Notes: generated from the letters alone by a model not told the origin. 64,000 nt of DNA from Eubacterium brachy ATCC 33089 (GCA_000488855.1 KI535284.1:310001-374000); one strand, 5' to 3'; counted from the stretch's first letter, positions 25,278 to 34,916 are shown. A program made the numbers and translations.

Positions 25278-26285
25278 CTATTTAAAAATCGGAACGATAA
25301 ATCTCACTATGTCATTCCATGTCACGTATATAGTCAATAACAGCAACAAACCTAACCCTACCGCGTGGATAACTCCTTCCACCTTGCTGCTTATGGCTTT
25401 GCCCGTAAGCCTTCTGATTATCACCATCAACAGTCTTCCTCCATCTAAAGCCGGTAACGGTAACATATTTATGATAGCTAAATTTAAACTTATCAGCGAT
25501 GTTAAATAGAGGACCGTCGCAAATCCTCTCGATATACCTTTATTGATTAGATATACTATACCTACCGGTCCTGACAACTCCTTTGCAGAAACCTTTCCCG
25601 TAATTAGCGAATATAGTCCCGAATACATTGACTTTGCCATATTCCACGTCGCTGAAGGACCGTTTGCGATTGCTTTTACTATATTTTTTTCGCTTACAGG
25701 CACTATCCCGATGATTTTATTTCTATCATTTTCCTTTAATGTCGTTTTTATGTTGAGTTCTGTATCTTTTCTCTGAACTTTTATATTCAACTCTCGAGTG
25801 TTCACAGCATTTTTGACAGCTTGCACATCATCCCAAGAATTGATTTTTTTGTCGTTTATAGAAAGGATTTTATCACCTTTCTGTATTCCCGCTGTATACG
25901 CCGGAGAATTCTCTTCCACCTGGGATATTGTAGTCGTCGGTACACCGTTCATATAATTTACAGCTATCATCAGAATTATTGCAATTATCAAATTCATCGC
26001 GGCTCCTGCCACGATTATTATAGCTTTTTTCCACACCGATTTTCTATTGAAGGCTCTTTCGTCTTGGCTGTCCTCATCTTCACCTTCCATAGCACAAAAA
26101 CCACCCAGTGGAAATGCTCTAACTGAATAGAGAGTTTCTCCTTTTTGCTTTTTTAATACTTTAGGTCCCATTCCTATGGCGAATTCATTTACCTTTACCC
26201 CACAAGCCTTTGCTGCCATAAAATGTCCCAACTCATGGAAGAATATTAAAACGCATATTATTAACAGTGCATATATTATAGTCAT
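25278..26285 (-). CDS. rseP: Site-2 intramembrane zinc metalloprotease RseP/RasP
   Basis: Cuts membrane-spanning anti-sigma factors and leftover signal peptides within the bilayer. The 335 residues have HELGH at 17-21 in the first membrane helix (zinc ligands His17 and His21, catalytic Glu18). One PDZ domain lies around 115-190 (IQKGDKILSIND). The third zinc ligand lies in the LPLPALDGGRLL motif near residue 280. The two-helix C terminus is present. One PDZ domain is the usual Firmicute form (RasP), against two in E. coli RseP. Tandem with dxr and ispG. Confidence 0.94.
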   Translation of the reverse strand: MTIIYALLIICVLIFFHELGHFMAAKACGVKVNEFAIGMGPKVLKKQKGETLYSVRAFPLGGFCAMEGEDEDSQDERAFNRKSVWKKAIIIVAGAAMNLIIAIILMIAVNYMNGVPTTTISQVEENSPAYTAGIQKGDKILSINDKKINSWDDVQAVKNAVNTRELNIKVQRKDTELNIKTTLKENDRNKIIGIVPVSEKNIVKAIANGPSATWNMAKSMYSGLYSLITGKVSAKELSGPVGIVYLINKGISRGFATVLYLTSLISLNLAIINMLPLPALDGGRLLMVIIRRLTGKAISSKVEGVIHAVGLGLLLLLTIYVTWNDIVRFIVPIFK

Positions 26286-26453
26286 ATTTTCTCCTTCATC
26301 TTTAGATTCTACCTGCTGTCAATCTTTTCCATCATCGCATCTCACATTATGAAACAACGGTTTTATCTTAAATAAGTATACCTGAAATGCTATCTGTAAA
26401 CAATTGACTAAACTGTCACATAGTTTGTTGTATTTATTTTTATTCAAGTCGTT

Positions 26454-27602
26454 TTATACACCAACATACTCATAGACCTTTTGACGCGTTTTTTCATCTA
26501 ATTCCAATATTTCATCCAACGACAACTCTTCTTTATAATCGTGAGTATATAATGCCTTTTCAACGTATTTTGATATGTCTAAGAAGGATATGGTTCCCTT
26601 TAGAAACTCATCTACCAAAACTTCATTGGCGCTATTTAGAACAACCGGAAAACTGCCGCCTTTCTTCATCGCCTCAAATGCCAATCTCACACATGGAAAT
26701 CTGCTCATATCCACACTTTCAAATGTCATTGAACCAATTTCCCAAAGCCTGCTCATCTGAGTGTTTTTCAGCTTTTTTCTCTTCGGATAAGTCAGTGCAT
26801 ATGCTATTGGCAACTTCATGTCAGGCTTCCCCATCTGTCCGATTATAGCCCCGTCCTCATACTCTACAGCACTGTGCAATATGCTCTGTGGGTGCACTAC
26901 CACCTCTATCTGATCATCATTGAGATCGAACAACCATTTCGCTTCAATAACTTCAAGCCCCTTATTCATAAGAGTAGCGCTGTCGACGGTTATCTTTTTT
27001 CCCATAATCCAGTTGGGATGATTTAAAGCATCTTTTGCAGTAACTCTTTTTAGCTGCTCAATTGTGAAATCCCTAAAAGGTCCTCCGGAAGCCGTCAAGA
27101 TGACCTTCTTCACACTCTTCCTGTCATTACCCTGCAAAGACTGGAAAATAGCACTGTGTTCACTGTCTACCGGGTATATCTTCACACCTTTTTTCCTGGC
27201 TTTATCCATGACCAGGCTGCCTCCTACCACCAAGGTTTCCTTATTTGCCAACGCTATATCCATTCCGTTTTCTATGGCTTTTAAAGTCGGCACAAGTCCT
27301 TTAATTCCCACCAGTGCATTTATCACAGTATCACATTGGCAATTATCAAGCAACTCTTCTATACCGTTTTCTCCAAAATACACATTCTGCTTGTCGTATT
27401 TTGCCGACAAACTTTTTGCATCTTCTTTACTTTTTATGTACACATATCTCGGATTGAATTCGAGAATTTGTTCTTCCAAAAGTTGGATGTTATGTCCTGC
27501 TGCTAATCCGCAAACCTCAAAGTCATTCTTATTTTCTCTCATAACTGCCAAGCTTTGTGTTCCGATTGAGCCTGTGCTCCCCAAAATACAAATTTTTTTC
27601 AT
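26454..27602 (-). CDS. dxr: 1-deoxy-D-xylulose 5-phosphate reductoisomerase
   Basis: NADPH-dependent enzyme that forms MEP, the committed step of the MEP pathway. The 382 residues have the dinucleotide-binding LGSTGSIGTQSL (7-18), the metal and substrate segment PVDSEHSAIFQ, the flexible loop ASGGPFR and then HPNWIMGKKITVDSATLMNKG. Length is normal. GGGGGTG precedes the ATG. The gap of 168 bases to rseP contains nothing notable. Confidence 0.95.
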   Translation of the reverse strand: MKKICILGSTGSIGTQSLAVMRENKNDFEVCGLAAGHNIQLLEEQILEFNPRYVYIKSKEDAKSLSAKYDKQNVYFGENGIEELLDNCQCDTVINALVGIKGLVPTLKAIENGMDIALANKETLVVGGSLVMDKARKKGVKIYPVDSEHSAIFQSLQGNDRKSVKKVILTASGGPFRDFTIEQLKRVTAKDALNHPNWIMGKKITVDSATLMNKGLEVIEAKWLFDLNDDQIEVVVHPQSILHSAVEYEDGAIIGQMGKPDMKLPIAYALTYPKRKKLKNTQMSRLWEIGSMTFESVDMSRFPCVRLAFEAMKKGGSFPVVLNSANEVLVDEFLKGTISFLDISKYVEKALYTHDYKEELSLDEILELDEKTRQKVYEYVGV

Positions 27603-27731
27603 GCCGAGTCACCCCCAGGCTTTTCCTTAATTTCATACGATAACTGTTATTTCTGCTTTTAGCGACTCTATCGCAAATTCTCATTTAGCTGTCCTATAAC
27701 ATTTCCTGACCTAAGAGTCGTAACTTAGTAG

Positions 27732-28532
27732 TTATATTGGAAGATTCGCAGCCGGAATGACTAAACTGACATAATAGTACACTACCGGTGCAGTAAATAA
27801 CACGCTATCAAATCTATCCAGAATGCCTCCGTGTCCCGGAATTAACTTACCGTAATCTTTTATGCCCATTTTCCTCTTAAACACAGAAGCCGTTAAATCT
27901 CCGAATTGGGATACTACGCTTCCTAAAAGTCCTATTACGCATCCGTGCATAATGTAATTCTGTGCGAATATCATGGTAAAAATTCCACTTAAAATCACAC
28001 TGCCCACGATGCCTCCGACAGAACCTTCTATGCTCTTTTTAGGACTGATTTTAGGACATAACTTGTGTTTCCCCAGTGCCATTCCGACAAAATATGCAAA
28101 AATATCCGTCCCGAAAGCGGATATTATCGCCAGCCATATAAATATTCTCAAATATCCCAATTGATCAAATAAAACTATGTGGTACGAAAAAAACACTATA
28201 TAAATAATGCCTGTTGCTGTAGCCATTCCATCCTCTAGTTTCCTATTGTCTATATCAAATAGATATAACAGACACGCCAATATGCTCAGAAATAGCCATA
28301 AAAAATGTGCTTCAGGACTTGGATAGAAGATATTGATACAATAGAGCATCGCTGCTGAACACATTCCTATGGCAAAAGATGGTTTTATATCCATCTTTTC
28401 AAATCCTGAATAAAATTCTTTAATTCCTATAACTGCAACTAAAAAACCCGCTATCTTCACTGCCCATCCGCCAAAATACAATACAGCGAGCAGAGGCAAC
28501 ATGACAACACCTGAAATAATTCTCGTTTTCAT
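27732..28532 (-). CDS. cdsA: Phosphatidate cytidylyltransferase
   Basis: Polytopic membrane enzyme that makes CDP-diacylglycerol from CTP and phosphatidic acid, the substrate of PssA at 17.6 kb. The 266 residues have about eight hydrophobic helices. The C-terminal family signature reads SQFGDLTASVFKRKMGIKD, then IPGHGGILDRFDS, both highly conserved. The gene starts three bases after uppS ends. Confidence 0.95.
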   Translation of the reverse strand: MKTRIISGVVMLPLLAVLYFGGWAVKIAGFLVAVIGIKEFYSGFEKMDIKPSFAIGMCSAAMLYCINIFYPSPEAHFLWLFLSILACLLYLFDIDNRKLEDGMATATGIIYIVFFSYHIVLFDQLGYLRIFIWLAIISAFGTDIFAYFVGMALGKHKLCPKISPKKSIEGSVGGIVGSVILSGIFTMIFAQNYIMHGCVIGLLGSVVSQFGDLTASVFKRKMGIKDYGKLIPGHGGILDRFDSVLFTAPVVYYYVSLVIPAANLPI

Positions 28533-28535
28533 ATT

Positions 28536-29252
28536 CTATCTTCCTCCAAAGCGTCTACTTCTACGTTGATATTCCATAATGGTCTTCTTAAATATATCCG
28601 GTGTGAAATCCGGCCATAGAACATCTACAAATATCATTTCGCTATATGCCAATTGCCATAGTAAAAAATTTGATATTCTAATCTCACCGCTAGTTCTGAT
28701 GATTAAATCAGGATCTTTGACTCCCAATTCACCTGTATATAAATGTTTTTCAAACTTCTCTGCGTCTATGTCGTCAATTTGAAGAACTCCTGATTTCACT
28801 TCCTGGCACACGGATTTTACACTTCGTAAAATTTCATCTCTGCCACCGTAATTTAAAGCTATATTGAATATCAAACCATCGTTTTTTTCCGTTCTTTTAA
28901 TCGCTTGTTCTATCTTCTCATTTACCTTTTGAGCCAGTCTTTCCCTATCACCTAAAATATTGATTTTTACATTATTTTTAGCAATTTTATCCAATTCACT
29001 ATCTACGTATTTTATGAGCAACTTAAAAATACCATTTATCTCTTCATCTGATCTGTTCCAGTTTTCAGTTGAAAAAGCATAAACGGTTAAAAATTTAACT
29101 CCCAACTGGCTTGCTGTCGAAACTATTTCTCTCATGGCTTTCATTCCGGCATTATGCCCCATCACTCTGGGCAGTCTTCTCTTTTCTGCCCATCTTCCGT
29201 TTCCATCCATAATTATAGCTACGGAAGATGGGATATTATTCATATCCAGCAT
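28536..29252 (-). CDS. uppS: Undecaprenyl diphosphate synthase (cis-prenyltransferase)
   Basis: Elongates farnesyl diphosphate with isopentenyl diphosphate to the C55 carrier of cell-wall synthesis. The 238 residues begin with the pyrophosphate-binding IIMDGNGRWA (catalytic Asp16). FSTENWNRSDEE lies near 78, and the C-terminal RTSGEIRISNFLLWQLAYSE is the substrate-site motif. Separated from frr by one base, from cdsA by three. The cluster links MEP-pathway enzymes to this consumer. Confidence 0.96.
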   Translation of the reverse strand: MLDMNNIPSSVAIIMDGNGRWAEKRRLPRVMGHNAGMKAMREIVSTASQLGVKFLTVYAFSTENWNRSDEEINGIFKLLIKYVDSELDKIAKNNVKINILGDRERLAQKVNEKIEQAIKRTEKNDGLIFNIALNYGGRDEILRSVKSVCQEVKSGVLQIDDIDAEKFEKHLYTGELGVKDPDLIIRTSGEIRISNFLLWQLAYSEMIFVDVLWPDFTPDIFKKTIMEYQRRSRRFGGR

Positions 29253-29253
29253 A

Positions 29254-29811
29254 CTAAATTTCCATTATTTCCTTATCTTTTGCTGCAACGATTCTGTCTA
29301 TTTCGGAAACTCCCTGATCTGTCATCTTCTGCACTCTGTCAAGAGCACTTTTCAACTCATCCTCTGTCATTTCTCCCGACTTTTCCGATTTCTTCAAGTC
29401 ATCGTTTGCTGTTCTCCTAAGGTTTCTCAATGCAACTTTCGCATCTTCACCATGAGATTTCACTGTTTTAGTTAACTCTTTTCTTCTTTCCTCCGTAACT
29501 TGTGGCATGGTCAGTCTTATAACCTTCCCGTCATTGCTCGGTGTTATTCCTATATTAGCTTCATTTATACCATGTTCGATTTCTTTTAAAATGCTTGCAT
29601 CAAACGGAGCTATAGCTATTGTTCTGGGATCAGGTGTTGAAATATTCGCCAACTGTTTCAACGGCGTAGGTACATCGTAATACTTTACCATCACCTTATC
29701 AACCAGAGCCACATTAGCTCTACCTGCTCTTACAGTCAATAAATCTTCCTTCAGTTTATCCGTCGTTTTGTCTATCTTTTCCTTCAAAATAGAAATTATC
29801 TGTTCACTCAT
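29254..29811 (-). CDS. frr: Ribosome recycling factor
   Basis: Splits the post-termination ribosome together with EF-G. I place the start at 29811, where GGAGG stands five bases upstream. This gives 185 residues, the exact usual length, starting MSEQIISILKEK. An in-frame ATG six codons earlier lies upstream of that SD. The L-shaped helical protein shows RAGRANVALVDKVMV, PLKQLANIS and the C-terminal DRVQKMTDQGVSEIDRI. Part of the pyrH-frr-uppS run. Confidence 0.96.
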   Translation of the reverse strand: MSEQIISILKEKIDKTTDKLKEDLLTVRAGRANVALVDKVMVKYYDVPTPLKQLANISTPDPRTIAIAPFDASILKEIEHGINEANIGITPSNDGKVIRLTMPQVTEERRKELTKTVKSHGEDAKVALRNLRRTANDDLKKSEKSGEMTEDELKSALDRVQKMTDQGVSEIDRIVAAKDKEIMEI

Positions 29812-29870
29812 TTTTTCCTCCAAATTCATTCCTTAACGCTATACGTCTGATAATTCGCAATTTATTTCTA

Positions 29871-30578
29871 TTAATTGCGAATAACAGTTCCGATACTTCC
29901 TCCACACACAGCTTTCATTATATTGCCATCTTCCGATATTCCAAATACGTGAATATCGATGTTGTTATCCCTGCAAAGAGAAGCTGCAGTCGAATCCATT
30001 ACCTTTAAATCCTTCTCCAGAACTTCAAAATGTGTTAATCTGTCAAATTTTTTCGCATTTGGATCTATAACCGGATCCGCCGAATATACGGCATCTATGT
30101 TCTTTGCCAAAAGAATTACGTCTGCATCGATTTCAGCTGCTCTCAATGCCGCTGCTGTATCTGTTGAAAAAAATGGATTTCCGGTCCCTGCACCGAATAT
30201 TACAACTTTTCCTCCCTCCAAATGAGATACTGCCTTTCGCCTGATATACGGTTCTGCCACTTCTTTTATTTCTATTGCCGTTTGAACTCTCGTAGGTACT
30301 CCAAGTGCCTCTATTCCTTCCTGCAATGCCATGGAATTCATAACCGTTGCCAACATTCCGATATAATCCGCTGTTGCTTTGTCCATGTCCTTACTGGTTC
30401 TACCTCTCCAGAAGTTTCCACCACCTACTACAATGGCAATCTGTACTCCTAATTCGTAAATGTCTTTAACCTGTTTTGATACTTTCTTAACCGTATCGGC
30501 ATCAATGCCGAAACTGTTGTTTCCTGCAAGAGCTTCTCCGCTTATCTTCAAGATAATTCTTTTGTATTTGGGTTCCAT
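29871..30578 (-). CDS. pyrH: UMP kinase
   Basis: Hexameric amino-acid-kinase-fold enzyme that phosphorylates UMP. The 235 residues have [13 protein letters not shown] at the N terminus, [10 protein letters not shown] (about 52-61), [16 protein letters not shown] for UMP/ATP binding and the [19 protein letters not shown] segment. First gene of the pyrH-to-polC cluster, preceded by an extended -10 element. AGGAG lies nine bases before the ATG. Confidence 0.96.
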   Translation of the reverse strand: MEPKYKRIILKISGEALAGNNSFGIDADTVKKVSKQVKDIYELGVQIAIVVGGGNFWRGRTSKDMDKATADYIGMLATVMNSMALQEGIEALGVPTRVQTAIEIKEVAEPYIRRKAVSHLEGGKVVIFGAGTGNPFFSTDTAAALRAAEIDADVILLAKNIDAVYSADPVIDPNAKKFDRLTHFEVLEKDLKVMDSTAASLCRDNNIDIHVFGISEDGNIMKAVCGGSIGTVIRN

Positions 30579-30622
30579 ACTATGATTCTCCTACTACTTA
30601 TATTATTTCCTTCTAGCACATA

Positions 30623-30631
30623 ATTATATCA
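30623..30631 (-). promoter_or_regulatory. Extended -10 element upstream of pyrH
   Basis: TGATATAAT on the minus strand (TATAAT at 30623-30628), about 45 bases before the pyrH ATG. No good -35 is present, which an extended -10 can tolerate. Confidence 0.5.
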
Positions 30632-30824
30632 TAAATCCATCTCACATAGAACATAAAAAAGTATAAACACATCTATATCCTCCGCAACTTATCATTTTAT
30701 CAAACTCTCCACTCTGAATATCGGACTGCCTTGAGAATATTGACTGATTTTTTGGCTGTGCCCGCAATCGATCACCGTATATCATTCCTTTCTCTATTTT
30801 TTCGGATCTCGCTATAATTCAATA

Positions 30825-32219
30825 TCAAGACTGATCAAAACAGAAACTTATTGCATCCCTTACCAATTTGCATCCTCGTATTTCCATCACTTTTCTAACG
30901 CTCTCATTTATTTTTTTCTCATTGCTATATGGAACAACAGCTTTTCTATACCCCATCCTGTAACTTTCTTTTAAAATTTTTTCCAAGTTCTGTACGTTTC
31001 TAATCTCTCCCGTCAGTCCGATTTCACCTATTACGATGGTATCTCTCGGCGGTCTCATTCCTCTATAAGATGAATATATGGCAAGGGCAACTGTAAGATC
31101 GATATATGTGCCCTCCGGCTTCAAACCGCCCACAATATTTACATATACGTCTTGATTTGACAGAGATAACCCAATTTTTCTCTCCAATATTGCCAATACC
31201 ATGTTTAACCTGGAAGGGTCCACTCCAATGCTTGTTCTTCTCGCAAACCCCACCGTTGTCTGTGCCGTCAAAGCTTGAATTTCAAGAAGCAATGGTCGAG
31301 TTCCCTCATAAACTGCACCTACCACTGAACCTTCCTTCGCTTCATCTATCTCATCGATGAATAATTGTGAGAGATTATCAATCTCTATCAACCCGTTTTC
31401 AACCATTTCAAACGCACCGATTTCACTAGTAGTGCCAAATCTGTTTTTAAAAGCTCTCAAAATTCTCAATTCATGATTTCGTTCCCCTGTGAAATGCAAA
31501 ACACAATCAACTAAGTGTTCCACTATTTTCGGTCCCGCCAGTTCACCGCTCTTGGTGACATGTGCAACTATGAAAATAGGAATACCCAATGTTTTTCCTA
31601 TTTTCATAAGCTCATTTCCACATTCTCTAACCTGAGATACACTTCCCGGTGCTGCATCTAATTGTGATGAATACACAGTTTGTATGGAGTCTACTACCAA
31701 AAAATCTATTTTTTCATCCTTTACACATCTAAAAATAGCCTCCATATTGGTTTCCGATAATACCATTAAGTTTTCATTTATTTTATCGCAAATCCTATCC
31801 GCCCTCATCTTTATCTGAATCTCGGATTCCTCTCCCGAAACATAGAGAACATTTTTGCCATCTCCTGCAATATTATTGGCAGCCTGCATTATAATGGTAG
31901 ATTTTCCAATCCCAGGTTCTCCGGATATCAACACTAAAGACCCTTTAACTATACCTCCTCCAAGAACTCTGTTCAGCTCTCCGATTTTTGTATCAATTCT
32001 TCCGGTTCCATCGCTTGTGGCAATCTTACTCAATTGATTCGCCTTTGCCTTTTCTGTTCCTACTGCAGTACCTCTCCTCCTGTTGTCATCTTCTTTCATC
32101 GGAATTATCTTTTCCTCTACGAAGCTGTTCCATGCACCACATATACATTTTCCCATCCATTTAGGACTTTCATTGCCACATTTCTGACATACAAACACGG
32201 TTTTAATTTTTTTAGCCAT
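30825..32219 (-). CDS. radA: DNA repair helicase-like protein RadA/Sms
   Basis: RecA-like, branch-migrating ATPase of recombination repair. Preferred start ATG 32219 (464 residues, MAKKIKTVFVCQKCG) with AAAGGTG five bases upstream. A GTG three codons earlier overlaps the SD. Seen are the zinc finger (CQKCG near residue 10 and KCICG near 24), Walker A GEPGIGKST, the RadA-specific KNRFG (in FKNRFGTTSEIG), and the C-terminal Lon-protease-like domain (RTSIGVDPSRLN, GGLKPEGTYIDL). A LexA box lies between its promoter and start, so it should belong to the SOS regulon here. Confidence 0.95.
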   Translation of the reverse strand: MAKKIKTVFVCQKCGNESPKWMGKCICGAWNSFVEEKIIPMKEDDNRRRGTAVGTEKAKANQLSKIATSDGTGRIDTKIGELNRVLGGGIVKGSLVLISGEPGIGKSTIIMQAANNIAGDGKNVLYVSGEESEIQIKMRADRICDKINENLMVLSETNMEAIFRCVKDEKIDFLVVDSIQTVYSSQLDAAPGSVSQVRECGNELMKIGKTLGIPIFIVAHVTKSGELAGPKIVEHLVDCVLHFTGERNHELRILRAFKNRFGTTSEIGAFEMVENGLIEIDNLSQLFIDEIDEAKEGSVVGAVYEGTRPLLLEIQALTAQTTVGFARRTSIGVDPSRLNMVLAILERKIGLSLSNQDVYVNIVGGLKPEGTYIDLTVALAIYSSYRGMRPPRDTIVIGEIGLTGEIRNVQNLEKILKESYRMGYRKAVVPYSNEKKINESVRKVMEIRGCKLVRDAISFCFDQS

Positions 32220-32236
32220 CTTACTCACCTTTTTAT

Positions 32237-32279
32237 GAACATTTGTTTATATTTTATTCTTCTTTTCTCATGTTGTCAA
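32237..32279 (-). promoter_or_regulatory. radA promoter with LexA box
   Basis: Minus strand TTGACA (32274-32279), 17 bases, TAAAAT (32251-32256), then the LexA-type box at 32237-32248, GAACATTTGTTT on the plus strand, directly over the start site. Its surroundings, TATGAACAT-Y-TGTTTA-Y-ATT, are shared with the lexA promoter. Confidence 0.75.
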
Positions 32280-32458
32280 TGTTTCTCTACCGAAAGTTAT
32301 AATTCATAACTTTTCACTCCAATCTATTTTATTTACAAAAATTTTTATTTCGCAAACTGTATTTAGGAGGATTGCTGAAATTGACATACGTTCCCATAAC
32401 AACCTTTCTCAATTTTTGTTATTGTGTTTTTTTACCAGTAAATTACATTTCAAATAAC

Positions 32459-32490
32459 AAATAGGCAAAATATAAATATTCTGCCTATTT
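32459..32490 (-). terminator. Terminator after the EF-G-like gene
   Basis: AAATAGGCA (32459-32467) and TGCCTATTT (32482-32490) are perfect 9-bp arms with a 14-base loop, 28 bases past the stop. The T run afterwards is broken (TGTTATTTG), so efficiency may be moderate. Confidence 0.55.
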
Positions 32491-32517
32491 TACAAAATTT
32501 TAAAATTGTATAATAAA

Positions 32518-34476
32518 TTATTTGTTTTCTCCATTCTGATATTGAGAAATGATCCTTTCTGCAATTGACTGTGGCATATTTTCATATCTGGCAAACTCCA
32601 TCTCAAAATTTCCTCTTGCCTGTGTCATCGAACGAAGAACCATAGAATAATCGAAAAGTTCCGCTTGTGGTGCCTCCGCTATAATTTTTTGACTTCCATC
32701 TTCCTGTGGCTCCATACCTAGAATCTTTCCTCTGCGCTTATTCATATCGCCCATTACATCTCCCATGTAATTTTCAGGAACAGTTATTTCCAACTTCATA
32801 ATCGGTTCCAAAAGACATGGATTCGCTTCCATAATGCCTTTTTTAAAAGCTATAGATGCCGCAATTTTAAATGCCATTTCACTGGAATCCACATCGTGAT
32901 ATGAACCGTCGTATAATTCCGCCTTTATATTCACAACTTTACATCCCGCTAGCGGTCCTTTATTCATGGACTCTATCAAACCCTTTTCCACCGCCGGAAC
33001 GTAATTTTTAGGAATGGAACCTCCAAACAAGCTTTCCGTAAACTCAAATTCTTCTGTAGAAGGGGAAAATTTAATATGTACATCTCCATATTGTCCTGCT
33101 CCACCGGATTGCTTCTTGTGTTTGCCCTGTACATCAGAAGTTCCTCTAATAGTCTCCCTGTATGCGATTTTTTGCGGCACAACTTTGACTTCAACACCGA
33201 ACCTGTCCTTTAGTTTCGCCATTATAACCCCTAATTGGATTTCTCCCTGACCTCCGATCAAAGTCTGTCCTGTTTCTGAATTTCGTTCAATTACAAATGA
33301 CGGGTCCTCTTCTCTTAATTTCGATAATCCCGAAAACACCTTGTCTTCATCTTTCTTATCTTCAACTTCAATTGCATAATACAAGGCAGGTTTCGGATAG
33401 TCCAACGGCAAATACCTTATTACATCGCTCTTATCACATAGCGTATCTCCCGATAACGTATGTTGTAACTTCGCCACTGCAACGATATCACCTGCTTCTG
33501 CGTAATTCAACTCTTCCTGCTGGTTTCCTCTGAGAAAGAACAATTTCCCTATTTTTTCAACTTTGCCGGTTCTTTCATTTAATACTTCAGTGCCTGCATT
33601 TAATTTTCCTGCTACTACTTTCATTATGGAAATTTTACCTACAAACGGGTCAATTATAGTTTTAAATACAAATGCGGAAAATGGACCGTCTACTACAGAA
33701 ATCTTTTCAACCGGCTCATTTTTATCGTTAAATCCTCCATAAGGTCCATGTTGTAGCGGTGTCGGAACATATGTTACCAACAGATCCAACAGTCCCTGTG
33801 ATCCTTTTTGAAGTTCAAATGCTGCCGACAATACGGGAACCATCGCTCCGTCGGCAATTCCCTGTACAAGGCCTTTTTTTATTTCTTCCTCCGTAAAGTT
33901 ATCTCCATTGAAATATTTTTCCATCAGAGCTTCGTCTGTCATCGCTATGGCTTCTTTCAATTCCTCATCTATTTCAGTTGTTATTGGCCAGCTGAACGGT
34001 ATTAAATGTTCTCCGAACTTCGACTTCAATTCATTAAACGTCTTGTAATAATCGAACTCATCTTTATCTCTTTTATTTATCACTATAAATCTGGGCTTTT
34101 TATACCTTTCGCATGCCTTCCATGCTTGTTCCGTACCTACCTGAACTCCTGCACCGGCATCAACCAAAATAATCGCCGCTTCCGCTGCTCTCAATGCTGC
34201 ATTAACTTCCCCAACGAAATCAAAATACCCCGGAGTGTCGATGAAGTTTATCTTATTTTCCTTCCAAATCACAGGTACGACAGAGGTGTTAATGGAATAT
34301 CCTTTTTCTTTTTCCATTTTGTCATAATCGGATACTGTGTTTCCGTTTTCCACTTTTCCCATTTTTTCTATGGCTCCCGTCTCTTTTAAAACAGATTCTA
34401 AAAAAGTGGTTTTTCCACATCCTCCGTGTCCGACAAGTGCAACATTCCTGATGGTTTCACTGGTGTAGCCTTTCAT
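32518..34476 (-). CDS. Elongation factor G-like translational GTPase (EF-G paralogue)
   Basis: Ribosomal translocase-like GTPase. The preferred start at 34476 has AAGGAGG eight bases upstream and gives 652 residues starting MKGYTSETIRNVALVG. The extra N-terminal residues from 34506 are unlikely. GTPase motifs: G1 GHGGCGKTT, G3 DTPGYFDF, G4 NKRDKDEFD. Domains II to V follow, with QKIAYRETIRGTSDVQGKHKKQ and GDVMGDMNKRRGKILGMEP, typical of EF-G IV/V. It is shorter than canonical EF-G (about 690) and is not beside rpsL/rpsG. It is therefore probably the second, FusA2-type paralogue common in Clostridia, whose role (translocation, recycling or stress) is unsettled. Confidence 0.88.
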   Translation of the reverse strand: MKGYTSETIRNVALVGHGGCGKTTFLESVLKETGAIEKMGKVENGNTVSDYDKMEKEKGYSINTSVVPVIWKENKINFIDTPGYFDFVGEVNAALRAAEAAIILVDAGAGVQVGTEQAWKACERYKKPRFIVINKRDKDEFDYYKTFNELKSKFGEHLIPFSWPITTEIDEELKEAIAMTDEALMEKYFNGDNFTEEEIKKGLVQGIADGAMVPVLSAAFELQKGSQGLLDLLVTYVPTPLQHGPYGGFNDKNEPVEKISVVDGPFSAFVFKTIIDPFVGKISIMKVVAGKLNAGTEVLNERTGKVEKIGKLFFLRGNQQEELNYAEAGDIVAVAKLQHTLSGDTLCDKSDVIRYLPLDYPKPALYYAIEVEDKKDEDKVFSGLSKLREEDPSFVIERNSETGQTLIGGQGEIQLGVIMAKLKDRFGVEVKVVPQKIAYRETIRGTSDVQGKHKKQSGGAGQYGDVHIKFSPSTEEFEFTESLFGGSIPKNYVPAVEKGLIESMNKGPLAGCKVVNIKAELYDGSYHDVDSSEMAFKIAASIAFKKGIMEANPCLLEPIMKLEITVPENYMGDVMGDMNKRRGKILGMEPQEDGSQKIIAEAPQAELFDYSMVLRSMTQARGNFEMEFARYENMPQSIAERIISQYQNGENK

Positions 34477-34550
34477 ATGCCCAACCTCCTTAATAAATAA
34501 AATCAAACGGTAATATTAAATTTATCAAATTCAATTTGTTCCTTATAAGC

Positions 34551-34577
34551 AAAAAGAGACACAGCCTACAATCTCTT
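34551..34577 (-). terminator. Terminator after the 32-residue ORF
   Basis: Minus strand AAGAGA (34572-34577) pairs with TCTCTT (34554-34559) and is followed by further T (34551-34553). It lies about 30 bases past the small ORF and before the EF-G-like gene. Confidence 0.55.
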
Positions 34578-34608
34578 ATAGCCATATCTCTTACATTCTT
34601 TATTAAAT

Positions 34609-34707
34609 TTAGCTTTCGCCATCCTCATCGTTAATTTTTGCAAAGAATACCAATCCCACTATCGAAAGAACTAAAATAATCGAAAGTATTCTACCCATTT
34701 TTTTCAT
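34609..34707 (-). CDS. Small single-pass membrane protein, 32 residues
   Basis: Frame from ATG 34705-34707 to TAA 34609-34611. GGAGGG sits six to seven bases upstream of the ATG. The peptide begins MKKMGRILSIILVLSIVGLV. It has a positively charged start, one hydrophobic helix of about 18 residues and a short acidic tail ending DEDGES, so it would span the membrane once. It has its own terminator (34551-34577). I recognise no family. The SD, peptide character and terminator together argue for a real gene. Proteomics or ribosome profiling would be needed. Confidence 0.55.
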   Translation of the reverse strand: MKKMGRILSIILVLSIVGLVFFAKINDEDGES

Positions 34708-34864
34708 AATTTTCCCTCCGCAATTCGTGCTATATTACATTGTCTCTATTATATTCTAATATTTGAACGCCCTATTAGTCAATAGCTTTATGTATAAATT
34801 TCATAATCCTTTTAATCGCAGTAAAAAGCATCTCAGCGTAAACCCATGATTTTCTCAATGTAAA

Positions 34865-34886
34865 AGGCGAGAACTGAGTCTCGCCT
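34865..34886 (-). terminator. Terminator of the superoxide reductase gene
   Basis: AGGCGAGA (34865-34872) and TCTCGCCT (34879-34886), perfect 8-bp stem with a 6-base loop, followed on the minus strand by TTTTAC. It begins 31 bases past the stop codon. Confidence 0.85.
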
Positions 34887-34916
34887 AATTTATAAATACT
34901 ATATTTTGTGATTGCA

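Noticed and set aside
30642-30785. 47-codon frame between radA and pyrH (minus), starting MIYGDRLRAQPKN
   Set aside because: AAAGGA touches the ATG with no spacing, the peptide has no recognisable character, and it covers the pyrH promoter region.
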